Positions 1-8,983 are shown, counted from the first letter of the stretch. The stretch is 64,000 bases of DNA from Corynebacterium mustelae (GCF_001020985.1 NZ_CP011542.1:3224001-3288000); one strand, 5' to 3'. The notes: generated from the letters alone by a model not told the origin. Translations and numbers: made by a program.

Positions 1-210
1 CAAGTCGGCGGCGGCCGCGACCGGATCCGTATCTGTTTTAGGTGTACGTCTATGCAGTTTGTTATATAGCCGATAAAGCGTGGATTGAAGCGGCCCATCG
101 CGTATCTTTGTGCCGATTGGTTTTTCGGTCGTGGTGGATATGCGCAGCGCTGGGTTCGGACCAGCTAGCATTATCGCGCAGCCTGCCAGTAAAGCAGCAA
201 TGATTATCAT
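1..210 (-). CDS. tadC: TadC-like type II/IV secretion membrane protein (5' part only)
   Basis: The reading frame opens with ATG at 210 and stays open to the window edge, so only the first 70 codons are seen. The start is coupled to the tadB stop by an ATGA overlap. The visible part is a hydrophobic leader (residues 1-17) and a stretch ending DPVAAAADL, which fits the region before the F domain in actinobacterial TadC proteins. TadC pairs with TadB to form the inner-membrane platform of the Flp pilus/Tad machine. The assignment rests on its place after tadA and tadB and on the leader; the F domain itself lies outside the window. Confidence 0.72.
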   Translation of the reverse strand, partial: MIIIAALLAGCAIMLAGPNPALRISTTTEKPIGTKIRDGPLQSTLYRLYNKLHRRTPKTDTDPVAAAADL

Positions 211-1022
211 GTTGTTGCCCTTTCGATAATGCGGCGTGACCACAGCACCCCAGCGCATTCGCAACCCATTCCCAGAATGAGGATGGCTCCACCCACCCCG
301 CCGCCGAATAAGAAACCGGGAGCGTCGACACCTAGTGCATAACCCATGCCGATGCCCAACAGAGGCAGCGCCGCCAGAATGATCGCGCTTACAGTCGCAC
401 CTTGGATACTCGCCCGCATTCGGGCGTCATGGCGCATCTTGTGGTTAATCTGCTCGTGGAGATGACGCAAAATCTTGGTCATACTAATGCCGTGTTGTTC
501 TGCTATGTCCCACATGCAACCTAGTTGTTGAAGATGACGGTTTTTCGATGTACAGAGGTACCAACTGCCAGCACCACCAATTGCGGCATGGCTGAGTGCC
601 ACTGCTATGTCGGCGTGTATATGAGCCTCATCTACCTGTTCGCTTGCTGTTTTCAAGGAGTTAATAACACTTGCACCTGCCGATAACTCAGCTATTGCGG
701 CTTCAAGTAACTGCACTATCTGTTCATTTTGGGTACGAAGTACCCGCTGCGCCGTGATGGAACGCAGTACCACCACCATGGTGGTGGTACCGATGAGACA
801 TGCGATGACGAGCGAAACAGGGATTGAAATGAGCTGATTGGTCAGAAAAACACCGACAGCCACTACCAACGCTATGCCTGCGGGTGGCGCTTCTGAGAGT
901 CGCTTGAATGTCTCACGCCATGGCGAAACGCCCGTGGCAGCGATGCGGTGTTTTGGTGGGGGCGGTGTCGCTATCAGGATGGCTACAGCGAAGAGCAAAG
1001 AACACGTTGTTATCGGGTTCAT
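207..1022 (-). CDS. tadB: TadB-like type II secretion F-domain membrane protein
   Basis: This 271-residue protein has an N-terminal membrane segment (residues 2-20), a second hydrophobic pair near residues 48-85, a helical F-domain stretch around 90-215 and a glycine-rich hydrophobic pair at the C-terminus. That is the layout of Tad-system platform proteins. The start at 1022 was preferred over an upstream in-frame codon at 1073 because it gives an ATGA overlap with the tadA stop. The gene is translationally coupled to tadA before it and tadC after it. Known role of the family: the membrane platform on which the TadA ATPase acts. No pilin or prepilin peptidase gene is inside the window, so activity of the system cannot be judged. 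Confidence 0.85.
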   Translation of the reverse strand: MNPITTCSLLFAVAILIATPPPPKHRIAATGVSPWRETFKRLSEAPPAGIALVVAVGVFLTNQLISIPVSLVIACLIGTTTMVVVLRSITAQRVLRTQNEQIVQLLEAAIAELSAGASVINSLKTASEQVDEAHIHADIAVALSHAAIGGAGSWYLCTSKNRHLQQLGCMWDIAEQHGISMTKILRHLHEQINHKMRHDARMRASIQGATVSAIILAALPLLGIGMGYALGVDAPGFLFGGGVGGAILILGMGCECAGVLWSRRIIERATT

Positions 1023-2185
1023 CGACACCGCCCCCAGTCGATATGTGGAGCGGAGGAATCTGAAATGTTCCATAGGATTTCGACAGTGGTGGGAAAACTT
1101 TTTAATATCCCGATTTGGTTTAGGCGCCGTCGTCCATCGGCTAAACGTTTCATTACTAAGATCACTGGCGATGCTGCGGCAAGCTGCGACATGAGCGCGT
1201 CACGTTGCATTCCGCCTTGTGCAGCGAGTGCTTCCAGGCGAGCAGGCACTTCTGTGATCGAATTTGCATGAATCGTTCCAGCACAGCCATCGTGGCCGGT
1301 ATTGAGCGCAGCAAGCAGATCAATAACTTCGACACCACGGATTTCGCCAACAACGATGCGGTCGGGTCGCATCCGAAGTGACTGTCGCAATAAGTCAGCC
1401 ATGGTGACTTCACCGTGGCCTTCGGTATTAGCCCCACGGGAAATAAGGTTGAGGACGTGTGGGTGCTGCGGTCGTAATTCGGCGGTGTCCTCAATACAGA
1501 TGATTCGTTCTTTCGGATCAACCTCGCCTAATAGCGCAGTCAGCATGGTGGTTTTCCCGCTGCCGGTTCCGCCCACAACAATGAAGGACCGCCTAGCCGC
1601 AACCAATTCTTTAAGATTTATAGCTGTTGAATCATTAATGCTGTGTTTTTCAATGAGTGTTTCCAATCGGGCATCAGCTTGCCGAAGCACCCGCAACGAA
1701 ATGCAGGTTCCCGCTTGTACAGGTGGAGATAATATGGCGTGAACACGTATTGTTGTGCCGTCCGGTCGAAGCAAGAATCCGTTTGCGAAGCATTGCGCCT
1801 CATCAATACGACTGCCCGCTGCAGTTATTAACCGGGTTGCCAATTGGCGTACCTGCTGTTCGGAACTAAATCGAACCGCTGCTTGTTCCAGGCCGTTGCC
1901 TCGGTCGTACCATACAGTGCCAGTGCCGTTGACAAGAATGTCCGTGACATTCGGAATTGCCATGATTTGTTCTAATTGACCAATTCCAACGGAGTCGTGA
2001 CGCAGTTTCCTCAAGACTGCCAATACATCGCTGTCGCTTAAAATCCCGCCTGCTTCAGCACGAACTAAGCGGGCTATTGCTTCCGGATCTGGGATTGTCG
2101 TGGGATCAACCGCCGTTTGTGCAGCGAGCGTATGCTGGACTTTCTCGGTGATTGCTTCAAGGTCAAATGTGGTTGCGCCGGGCAT
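1019..2185 (-). CDS. tadA: TadA family secretion ATPase
   Basis: This 388-residue cytoplasmic ATPase has a Walker A motif GGTGSGKT at residues 205-212 and a Walker B-like segment RIVVGEIRG near 276-284. The acidic and His-box stretches between them are typical of VirB11/TadA hexameric ATPases. It would power assembly of Flp/Tad pili. The start overlaps the ssd stop as TAATG, and the end overlaps tadB. The order ssd-tadA-tadB-tadC is the actinobacterial Tad arrangement, equivalent to Rv3660c-Rv3659c-Rv3658c. All key ATPase residues are present, so it looks functional. Confidence 0.93.
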   Translation of the reverse strand: MPGATTFDLEAITEKVQHTLAAQTAVDPTTIPDPEAIARLVRAEAGGILSDSDVLAVLRKLRHDSVGIGQLEQIMAIPNVTDILVNGTGTVWYDRGNGLEQAAVRFSSEQQVRQLATRLITAAGSRIDEAQCFANGFLLRPDGTTIRVHAILSPPVQAGTCISLRVLRQADARLETLIEKHSINDSTAINLKELVAARRSFIVVGGTGSGKTTMLTALLGEVDPKERIICIEDTAELRPQHPHVLNLISRGANTEGHGEVTMADLLRQSLRMRPDRIVVGEIRGVEVIDLLAALNTGHDGCAGTIHANSITEVPARLEALAAQGGMQRDALMSQLAAASPVILVMKRLADGRRRLNQIGILKSFPTTVEILWNISDSSAPHIDWGRCR

Positions 2186-3264
2186 TATGCCACCTGCCGA
2201 GCTGGTTGGTCATCGTAGTATTTCGCCGCAGCTTCTGCTATGGCTGTAGCCGCGAGCCGCAGTGGTTTTGGCTGTTGTATATGACTTAAACCAGCGGTTT
2301 CAATAAGGCGCGCGAGGCCAGCGGTTGTCCGAATTTCTACGGTAGGGCTGATACCGACGATGGCTTCCATGTCTTTGGTAGATAGCCCCGACCATCCTCT
2401 GTGCCGGATGCTTAGTCCGCAGGGAATCCTGTTACTTCGCAATTTAGCGACTATGCGCTGCGCATTTGCAGTTGCTCGAACTTCCGCAGGACTAATAATT
2501 TCCACGTAATCGCAGTGATCGGCAACGGTATTGAAAAACGGTGCATGACTCGGAAGATCTAGGATCACTTGGTATTTTGAGCTCAGAATCCGTATTGCAA
2601 GCTGTATTTTTTCCTCAGTTATTCCGCTGACTAACCCACCCCGCGCAGTTGTCAGTAGTGCGAGGCCATTGTCTGTTTGTGGCAAGGCGGTAACGATGTC
2701 AACGGGGTCAACCGTGGTGTCTGACAATCGCAAATCCGCCCATCTGATTCCCGCGCGCAATTCACAGCCAAGAAGTAAATCAATCCCCGCGGAATGTGGG
2801 TCGGTGTCGATAAGCACGGTTGGGATCTCGGTTGCGCTTTGAAGCGCAACGCTGGCTGCCAACGTAGAGGCTCCAACCCCACCAACTGATGCCGTCACAG
2901 CGATGATCGGATATCTGTCTGTCGGTTGCCTGGCAGCGGATTGATTGCCTAGTTCGCTTAGCAGTTGTTTCAATTCGGCAGGAATAATAAAGGCATTGAT
3001 GGCACCGACATGTACAGCCAGTTTCCAATCAATGGGGCCAGGTTCGGCGAATAATAAAAATAGTTTTCCACTGGTACGGTACATCGCCGCGTGTGCGGCC
3101 GTGGTTGCGTCGACAAGCAGTGCGGATGCTTTAGGGGCATATCGGATAATGTCGCGCGGATCGGTGGTATCAACTATCTCCATTCCGGTTGCGGCAGCCA
3201 CGCTGAGTGCCTCGGGATGGATAACCGGATCAGTGATGGCAACAAGGATAACTGGAGTGGTCAT
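2185..3264 (-). CDS. ssd: Septum site determining protein Ssd (CpaE-like)
   Basis: This 359-residue member of the MinD/CpaE superfamily has an N-terminal receiver-like half (about 1-115) and an ATPase-like half starting with a degenerate P-loop, GGVGAST, near residue 128. The lysines expected in a MinD deviant Walker A (KGGxGKT) are absent, as I recall for actinobacterial Ssd proteins. Ssd influences septum formation in mycobacteria; in Tad clusters CpaE-like proteins localise the pilus machine. It is the first gene of the ssd-tadA-tadB-tadC operon and its stop overlaps the tadA start. The missing lysine makes classical ATP hydrolysis doubtful. Confidence 0.88.
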   Translation of the reverse strand: MTTPVILVAITDPVIHPEALSVAAATGMEIVDTTDPRDIIRYAPKASALLVDATTAAHAAMYRTSGKLFLLFAEPGPIDWKLAVHVGAINAFIIPAELKQLLSELGNQSAARQPTDRYPIIAVTASVGGVGASTLAASVALQSATEIPTVLIDTDPHSAGIDLLLGCELRAGIRWADLRLSDTTVDPVDIVTALPQTDNGLALLTTARGGLVSGITEEKIQLAIRILSSKYQVILDLPSHAPFFNTVADHCDYVEIISPAEVRATANAQRIVAKLRSNRIPCGLSIRHRGWSGLSTKDMEAIVGISPTVEIRTTAGLARLIETAGLSHIQQPKPLRLAATAIAEAAAKYYDDQPARQVA

Positions 3265-3386
3265 GCTTTAAGTCTTCGCCACATCCACGGCACTTTTGCT
3301 CTAGCATCACCATCCTGTGGATAACCCACCATATGGCTGATGTGTCCACAATTTTTCTGTGGAATTTTATCCTCTCAGATCACATA

Positions 3387-3419
3387 CGTACCACCAGCAA
3401 CAGGCTTGCGGGTGGTACG
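3387..3419. terminator. Hairpin between the ABC gene end and ssd
   Basis: Arms CGTACCACC (3387-3395) and GGTGGTACG (3411-3419) are perfectly complementary. An inner GCAA/TTGC pairing extends the stem beyond one mismatch. It lies just past the end of the minus-strand ABC ATPase gene and upstream of ssd. No clean T-run follows on either strand, so terminator function is likely but not certain. Confidence 0.45.
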
Positions 3420-3431
3420 CACCCCCGCTCG

Positions 3432-4166
3432 TCACACCCCCTGACGGGCCATCACTGCCATCACTGTTTCCAACCGCATCGATTCGGAAGCCGGATCGTA
3501 GGTTCCCAACCACACATCTTCTGCTATCTGACCATCAGCAAGCACCAAAACCCGCTGCGCATGACTAGCCACCAGGGGATCGTGTGTAACCAATATGATC
3601 GTTGTTCCAGCACCATGAATATCGTGCAGCAAGGACAAAATCTGGACAGATGTTGCGTGATTAAGAGCACCAGTGGGTTCGTCACCGAAAATAATTGCCG
3701 GTTCATTTATAAGTGCCCGACAAATCCCGGCGCGTTGCAACTGACCACCAGATACTTCCGAGATCGCCCGATCCCCCAATTCCCCAATACCCATGCGCTC
3801 CAACAGGCCATTTGCTAACTGTGTTACTTCCTGGCGTTGCCGTTTCGCAGCCAAGAATCCTGGCAAAATAATGTTATCGCGCACGCTTATCGACGGTAGA
3901 AAATGCGGCTGCTGAAAAACAAACCCTATATTTTGTAACCGAAATTGTGCCCGCTGTTGGTCTGTTAAAGCGGTTATTTCCGTGCCCTTTAGCTGCACAG
4001 ATCCTCCGGTAGGACAATCAAGCCCACTGAGAATATGCAGCAGGGTAGATTTACCTGAGCCGCTTGGCCCCATGATCGCAACGAATTGTTCCTGCGGTAT
4101 ATCTACATCAATTCCCGCTAAAACCTGACTGTCATAGGTTTTTGTTATATTTTTGGCTTGCAGCAT
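3432..4166 (-). CDS. ABC transporter ATP-binding protein (MacB/LolD type)
   Basis: This 244-residue ATPase has Walker A GPSGSGKST (33-41), Q-loop around FQQPHF (85-90), signature SGGQLQRAG (139-147), Walker B AIIFGDEP (157-164) and the switch His in VTHDPL. This subfamily pairs with FtsX/MacB-type permeases that export lipids, peptides or antibiotics by mechanotransmission. It lies 32 bases after the permease gene on the same strand and forms one operon with it and the TetR gene. The substrate cannot be read from the sequence. A likely role is detoxifying efflux induced through the TetR regulator. Confidence 0.92.
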   Translation of the reverse strand: MLQAKNITKTYDSQVLAGIDVDIPQEQFVAIMGPSGSGKSTLLHILSGLDCPTGGSVQLKGTEITALTDQQRAQFRLQNIGFVFQQPHFLPSISVRDNIILPGFLAAKRQRQEVTQLANGLLERMGIGELGDRAISEVSGGQLQRAGICRALINEPAIIFGDEPTGALNHATSVQILSLLHDIHGAGTTIILVTHDPLVASHAQRVLVLADGQIAEDVWLGTYDPASESMRLETVMAVMARQGV

Positions 4167-4198
4167 CGTTTTTCCTTCGTTCTTGTTTTAAGTCGCCG

Positions 4199-6493
4199 CT
4201 ATGCAGGAGTGATTTTCTTTGCGGCAATCAGGGTGGCAACAACCATCACACCGAGCACCAGAGCGGGCAGGAGTATATAGCTGATCACAGGATTCGGTAG
4301 TAATTGCACACCTGGCGCGCCCACAAGTCCCAATGCGGAAGATAACAACGCAGTTCCGCCGAAAGCTGCGACGATCACCCCTATTCCGATTCCTATAATT
4401 CCAACCGTGAAAAATCGCGCAAGGTACTGCCCAATGATGGTTCTTCTACTGGCTCCGATCATATAGAGGGTACTGATTTGGCCCCGTTCTTGAGCGAATA
4501 CCAAGATCAGAAACAATACAGTCATCAAAAACACTAAGCCGAGCGCCGCCCCTGCGGACAGCGCCACAATGATCGAGATTTGACCGGTAGTCGCACCAAG
4601 CGTTTGTCGGGTGTAGTCAGCAACATCGGTGATCGTGGCGAAGGGGAATTCCTCACTTAAAGCTTGTGTTTTGGCAGCGATATCCACGCCAGGTTTCACG
4701 GTTACATACATCACTTGCCATAGTGTGGGCGCATCGGTGGCAAAGGTGGCTTTAGCGGTTCGCCCGCCGTTTGTAATGTCTTGGTAGATTCCGCTAACCC
4801 GCACGTTGCGTTTGTCTGTGCCATCGGTTATCTGGATTTCTTGCCCCACCACCGCTTCTAGTTCCTGCGCCTGGTTGACTGAGACTGCTATTTCCGTCTC
4901 AGTAGTCGGGGCAACCCCACTGGTGTAATTCAATGGAAATACGGAATGATCGCCTCGCTCTACCACAATGTTTTCCCAACCTTCTGACCCTAAAACTTGA
5001 AGCCGGTTGGTCACAAGCGACACGCTTTCCGCTATATCCTCATCAGTTTGTATTTCCGCGGAAAGTTCCGAGAAATCCACACCACTACCAGCGCGGACGT
5101 CAATTCGGATATCAGACTTACCGATACCCAAATAGGTTGAGAAATTCGCGTTGTTGAAGGTGGCTAGGAGAGAGACGGGGAAAACCAACAGGAACGTAGC
5201 GACGGCAATCACCGCGACGAGTAATGCGTGAGATTTTTCAGTTGCTGCCGTCAAACCAAGCCAGATATTTGCTGGCAACATTCTACTGTTGCCCAAACGG
5301 AACTGACGTCTCCAGGTTCGGCGCTCAGTTCCGCTTCCTGCTAACACTTCAGTTGGGCTGACATGATCGAGTCGGCGTAAGAGCAACCAACAAAACGCAG
5401 CCACGATGAGTGGCACCACGAACGCTGCCACGATCGGCGGCGCAACCGTCGTAAAGCTTTGCGACGGTTTACCCAGGTACAATAAGACGGGTTTCATGGC
5501 CAGCCGGGTCAAGCCAACAGCCGCCACCGCCCCAATGAGGGTACCAATAACCGATAACACCAAATATTTCATGATGTACATGCGTTTAATCGCCCTACCT
5601 GGTGCGCCAATTGCCTTGAGAGTACCAATGTGCTGTATGTCATTGACAATGGACGTGATAAACGCAAACCGCAACGCCAAAACCGCGATACAAACCAGTA
5701 GCAATGCAATGCACAAGGCAAGCACTGCAGTAATCAACGTGGTGAGCGCATTCATAAGCTTCAACACTGCAGCGTCGATAGCAACACCCTGGGCAGGTAA
5801 TTGTGCCTGGGTGTAGGCGTCTTGGATCGTACTGATGCTGGCATCATCAGCAACCATAAACTCAATGAGGTATTCGCTCTCAAGCCCCTTGTTGGCGAAA
5901 TACTCGAAGTCTTCTGGGTGCACCACTAGCCGTTTGGAGGTAACCATTGACGGATTCATTTGCATGTCCCTGGCAAACCCCGCCACCCGCAGCCGTTTTT
6001 CTTCTCCTGCGATTGCGACGAGCATCTCATCACCTAAATCGGCGGTCCCCACTGCACTGTAATGTACTGGCAATATCACTTCCCCCGGCTCAGGTTGTAC
6101 CCGCTGACCTGTTTCAGTGAGAAGAAAATCGAATTTTTCTGATGGTGTGACCAACGCCGGTTCAAGCACAGAGTCCGATTGTGAGGTGCCCGCCAGCCAC
6201 AAACCATCAGGCGGGATTGGTAGGGTGCGAATGATCTGCACATCATCAATACCTGATTGGGACTGTGCCCAATCATAGATTCCTTGCTCATCGAGCGGAC
6301 CAGCATGCATCTGCATCAAATCGGGTGGTTGCGCTTTATTCCACATTGCCGAAACCGCGCCAAAAGTTTGACTGGTCATAGCGGTTCCACTGATTACCAA
6401 AGTCGCCGCCACCGCTATCAGCAAGGTGAGGGTAATCGACAATGGAATACTTCGTCTAAAATCACCGATGAGAATTTGTCGCCACATGATCAT
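4199..6493 (-). CDS. ABC transporter permease with two FtsX domains
   Basis: This 764-residue membrane protein has one N-terminal membrane helix (about 17-38) and a large extracytoplasmic part. A three-helix FtsX block follows at about 240-370, then a further helix near 415-440, a second periplasmic part, and a final three-helix FtsX block at about 630-760. This is the usual fused permease layout of MacB-like exporters in Gram-positive bacteria. Its 5' end overlaps the last 30 or so bases of the TetR gene, so regulator and transporter are expressed together. An alternative ATG two codons in (6487) is equally possible. Confidence 0.9.
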   Translation of the reverse strand: MIMWRQILIGDFRRSIPLSITLTLLIAVAATLVISGTAMTSQTFGAVSAMWNKAQPPDLMQMHAGPLDEQGIYDWAQSQSGIDDVQIIRTLPIPPDGLWLAGTSQSDSVLEPALVTPSEKFDFLLTETGQRVQPEPGEVILPVHYSAVGTADLGDEMLVAIAGEEKRLRVAGFARDMQMNPSMVTSKRLVVHPEDFEYFANKGLESEYLIEFMVADDASISTIQDAYTQAQLPAQGVAIDAAVLKLMNALTTLITAVLALCIALLLVCIAVLALRFAFITSIVNDIQHIGTLKAIGAPGRAIKRMYIMKYLVLSVIGTLIGAVAAVGLTRLAMKPVLLYLGKPSQSFTTVAPPIVAAFVVPLIVAAFCWLLLRRLDHVSPTEVLAGSGTERRTWRRQFRLGNSRMLPANIWLGLTAATEKSHALLVAVIAVATFLLVFPVSLLATFNNANFSTYLGIGKSDIRIDVRAGSGVDFSELSAEIQTDEDIAESVSLVTNRLQVLGSEGWENIVVERGDHSVFPLNYTSGVAPTTETEIAVSVNQAQELEAVVGQEIQITDGTDKRNVRVSGIYQDITNGGRTAKATFATDAPTLWQVMYVTVKPGVDIAAKTQALSEEFPFATITDVADYTRQTLGATTGQISIIVALSAGAALGLVFLMTVLFLILVFAQERGQISTLYMIGASRRTIIGQYLARFFTVGIIGIGIGVIVAAFGGTALLSSALGLVGAPGVQLLPNPVISYILLPALVLGVMVVATLIAAKKITPA

Positions 6494-7100
6494 CCTTAAC
6501 CAAAAAGGCCGTTAACGTACCCGAGGAAAGCTGCAAGAGACGTTCGGCAGCAACAAATAACCCCATCAGACGCGCCGAACTAAGCTCCACAGATGCCGGG
6601 AAGAACCCGTGATCCGGCAAAATAAAACCTGCAGTGAGCAGAATTTCAGCATCCCGCAAAGGCTGCGGTGACGAACAACTGCCTGCAGTAACCCCCTCCG
6701 CAATCACATCGCCAAGAATCGGTGCGAGCTTTTCGACGGTTTTAGTTACCGACTGGATATGAAATTCCGCATTTGGCGCCTCATGCATATCCGAGACAAG
6801 ACTTCGCGCCGGGCCTGAAACCTGCGCGGCTTGAACCACCCGAAGAAATTTCATTGGAAAATCTATTACCTCATTCGCCACCAACTGCGCCTGATGCGCA
6901 ATTTCCCCTGCCGTTCGGTCAATAATCTGCATCATAATGTCAGTTTTGCTGTGAAAATGGTAATACAACGTGCCCCGGGCGATGCCGGTCGCAGCCAAAA
7001 TATCCTCAATGGTGGCTTCCTGGAATCCTTTGGTAACAAACAATTCCAAGGCCGCATCCAAGATTTGTTCTTTTTTACTCTTTCCTGATGGTGACGCCAT
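6462..7100 (-). CDS. TetR/AcrR family regulator of the adjacent ABC exporter
   Basis: This 212-residue protein has a classical TetR N-terminal helix-turn-helix (EEATIEDILAATGI, then RGTLYYHF) in its first 55 residues and a variable ligand-binding domain. The ATG at 7100 is preferred over an upstream GTG at 7124 because GGAAG stands eight to nine bases before it and because SGKSKKEQILDAA is the normal TetR beginning. The gene overlaps the permease gene at its 3' end. A perfect inverted repeat 32 bases upstream (7132-7146) is the probable operator, so autorepression of the whole regulator-permease-ATPase operon is the natural reading. Confidence 0.9.
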   Translation of the reverse strand: MASPSGKSKKEQILDAALELFVTKGFQEATIEDILAATGIARGTLYYHFHSKTDIMMQIIDRTAGEIAHQAQLVANEVIDFPMKFLRVVQAAQVSGPARSLVSDMHEAPNAEFHIQSVTKTVEKLAPILGDVIAEGVTAGSCSSPQPLRDAEILLTAGFILPDHGFFPASVELSSARLMGLFVAAERLLQLSSGTLTAFLVKDDHVATNSHR

Positions 7101-7131
7101 AGTGATCGCTTCCACTAACTCCACAGTTCTC

Positions 7132-7146
7132 GACCGACTGTCGGTC
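7132..7146. promoter_or_regulatory. Probable TetR operator
   Basis: The 15-bp sequence GACCGAC-T-GTCGGTC is a perfect palindrome around one central base. It sits 32 bases upstream of the TetR start, where it would block transcription of the regulator and the ABC exporter. Size and symmetry suit a TetR dimer. Confidence 0.75.
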
Positions 7147-7189
7147 TAAAAGCAAGTCTAGCAGTTCCCCTGTAATTGAGGGTGGAAAT

Positions 7190-7284
7190 AATAAATAAAA
7201 GGGCGACCTGCGCTAAAGGGGGGGGGGTACTGCGCAGGTCGCCAACCCGGCCATTTCAAAAGGGGGGGGATCCGGCCGGGGCAG
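7190..7284 (-). ncRNA. 6C small RNA
   Basis: Read on the minus strand there are two tandem hairpins whose loops carry cytosine runs. Hairpin 1 has arms CCCGGCC/GGCCGGG (7280-7274 and 7252-7246) with a C8 loop (7269-7262). Hairpin 2 has 12-bp arms GGCGACCTGCGC/GCGCAGGTCGCC (7243-7232 and 7213-7202) with a C10 loop (7227-7218). A U-rich tail (CTTTTATTTATTATT) ends the RNA near 7190. A -10-like TATACA at 7297-7292 puts the 5' end near 7284, giving about 95 nucleotides. Two C-run hairpins define the actinobacterial 6C motif. In M. tuberculosis the 6C RNA (B11) lies between ssd and Rv3661, and here it lies just upstream of the Rv3661 homologue. The 6C RNA is thought to base-pair through its C-rich loops with G-rich target mRNAs. 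Confidence 0.93.
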
Positions 7285-7291
7285 GCCGCAC

Positions 7292-7297
7292 TGTATA
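7292..7297 (-). promoter_or_regulatory. -10 box for the 6C RNA
   Basis: TATACA on the minus strand lies seven to eight bases before the inferred 5' end of the 6C RNA. No convincing -35 box was seen, which is common for corynebacterial promoters. Confidence 0.45.
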
Positions 7298-7382
7298 TCG
7301 GGGCCTTGCATCGCCCATTATGACATACCCACCAACCCCGGAGCAATCCGAACATACTAAACTCTTGACAAGGAGGTCATCG

Positions 7383-8207
7383 ATGAGTACCAACACCAGC
7401 CGTGAAATCGCACAACACCCACCTGAGGTCGCCGCTTTCTTCGATCTTGATAAAACGATCATCGCAACCTCCTCCGCCTACGTCTACGGAAAAGAATTCC
7501 TCAATTCCGGCCTTATCAGCCCAGCCGAAGCACTTCACATGTCCATGTCCAAAGCCAGTTACATGTTTAGCGGACACTCAAGCGAACAAATGGACGCAAC
7601 CCGAGACCACCTATCCAACCTGGTCACCGGATGGGATGTCGAACAAATCCGAACCATAGCAAACGAAACCATGCATTCCGTGGTTACCCCCACCATCTAT
7701 GCCGAAGCCCGCGCACTCATCGCCGACCACAAAGCAGCTGGCCACGACGTCGTTATCATATCAGCCTCAGCGCGAGTCCTCGTCGAACCCATAGCCAAGG
7801 AACTCGGAGTCGCCACCGTCATTGCCACCGAACTTGAGGAAGAAAATGGCAAATTCACCGGCAATATCTCGTTCTACTGCAAAGGCGACGCCAAAGCTGA
7901 AGCCATTCTCAGCCTCGCCACTCGCAACAACTACGATCTCAGCAAAAGCTACGCCTATTCCGATTCGGCTACCGATCTACCTATGCTTCAACTCGTTGGT
8001 TTTCCCAATGCAGTCAATCCAGACCGAGCATTGCGGAGAACAGCCATAGAAAAGAACTGGACCATTCACGCCTTCCGCAATCCCATCCCGCTGATTCCCC
8101 TACCCAGCGGCAAGGACATCAGCATCGGCACCGGAGTAGTCGCAGGCATTGCCGCCCTCACCGCAGGAATATGGTGGTGGATGCGCACCAAAACCCCCAC
8201 CACCTAA
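7383..8207 (+). CDS. HAD-IB family phosphatase (SerB-like), membrane anchored
   Basis: This 274-residue protein has HAD motif I DLDKT (D21, D23), motif II serine in VVIISAS (S127) and motif IV YSDSATDLP (D194, D198). A C-terminal hydrophobic anchor spans about 248-266. The family is related to phosphoserine phosphatase and corresponds to Rv3661, sometimes called inhibition of morphological differentiation protein; its natural substrate is unknown to me. The start at 7383 follows an ideal AAGGAGGT site at 7370-7377; the in-frame upstream stretch runs through the 6C RNA and is not coding. The stop overlaps the convergent gene by four bases. Confidence 0.92.
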   Translation: MSTNTSREIAQHPPEVAAFFDLDKTIIATSSAYVYGKEFLNSGLISPAEALHMSMSKASYMFSGHSSEQMDATRDHLSNLVTGWDVEQIRTIANETMHSVVTPTIYAEARALIADHKAAGHDVVIISASARVLVEPIAKELGVATVIATELEEENGKFTGNISFYCKGDAKAEAILSLATRNNYDLSKSYAYSDSATDLPMLQLVGFPNAVNPDRALRRTAIEKNWTIHAFRNPIPLIPLPSGKDISIGTGVVAGIAALTAGIWWWMRTKTPTT

Positions 8208-8866
8208 ACAGCCGCAACAATTCCAGCCGCCTCGGTTGCCCCAGCAACCATCGCCTGCAAGTAAAACCGCACGAAATCTCGAACCCCATCCTGCCCCGAA
8301 AAACCAGCGATCAACTCAGCAAATTCCGCTTTTCGACGCCCAAACCACACCTCAGGAACCATCAACCCCAATGGATCAAACCCACCAGCAACCGCCGCAA
8401 CACGACTAGCAACCTGAGCCACAACGCCGCTGCGCTCGTCGAAAAGCTGATAGGCGAGAATCTCCCCCAAAACCACCGCCGGAATCACCGCCTCATGAGG
8501 CTTTGACACCACGACTTTCCCCAATAGAGACAACCGCCTAGCCGCAGCCTCATCCCCTGGACGCCCATCACCGCCACAAAGCAGATCAATACGCGCCAAC
8601 ACCTGCAATGGAGCCCGAAGAAATGTCCGCGCCGTTTCCTCCCGTACCGCAGGGACAAGCACCCCAAACGCACTCAATGCCTCCAATTGGGACACCCAAC
8701 CCGCCTGGGCGCATAGCTTCGCACCGCGGGCCACCGACTCCGAACACACAACCTGTTCCTGGCGCAACACCGGCGGACGCCGATACACCGCCCCAATAGC
8801 GGCAGACGCCTCCCCAATCAGCAGGCGCACTGATTCGTCAGCAGCAATATGACCCAAAACATCCAT
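8204..8866 (-). CDS. Conserved actinobacterial hypothetical protein (Rv3662c-like)
   Basis: This 220-residue, alanine-rich protein shows no signal peptide, no membrane segment and no catalytic motif that I recognise. Its N-terminus, from MDVLGHIAADESV to the RRPPVLRQEQ segment, fits the conserved protein that sits convergent to the SerB-like HAD gene in related genomes. The start at 8866 is chosen because further upstream the frame encodes low-complexity sequence and would run into the promoter of the divergent holin-like gene. Function unknown. Confidence 0.82.
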   Translation of the reverse strand: MDVLGHIAADESVRLLIGEASAAIGAVYRRPPVLRQEQVVCSESVARGAKLCAQAGWVSQLEALSAFGVLVPAVREETARTFLRAPLQVLARIDLLCGGDGRPGDEAAARRLSLLGKVVVSKPHEAVIPAVVLGEILAYQLFDERSGVVAQVASRVAAVAGGFDPLGLMVPEVWFGRRKAEFAELIAGFSGQDGVRDFVRFYLQAMVAGATEAAGIVAAV

Positions 8867-8983
8867 GATTGTTAAGGAGAATAAAGCAAAAAGGTAACAA
8901 AACCCAACAAAAATTCCCCTTCCACACAAATTCGTGGCACGATTGGCAGTAACTGATGAAAAATCCCGGAAGGAACAACCCAC

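Noticed and set aside
7202..7280. Poly-G tracts upstream of the HAD gene taken as phase-variable promoter tracts or G-quadruplexes
   Set aside because: Each tract lies in the loop of a perfect hairpin and a U-tail follows on the minus strand, which identifies the 6C RNA. The HAD gene has its own ribosome-binding site downstream.
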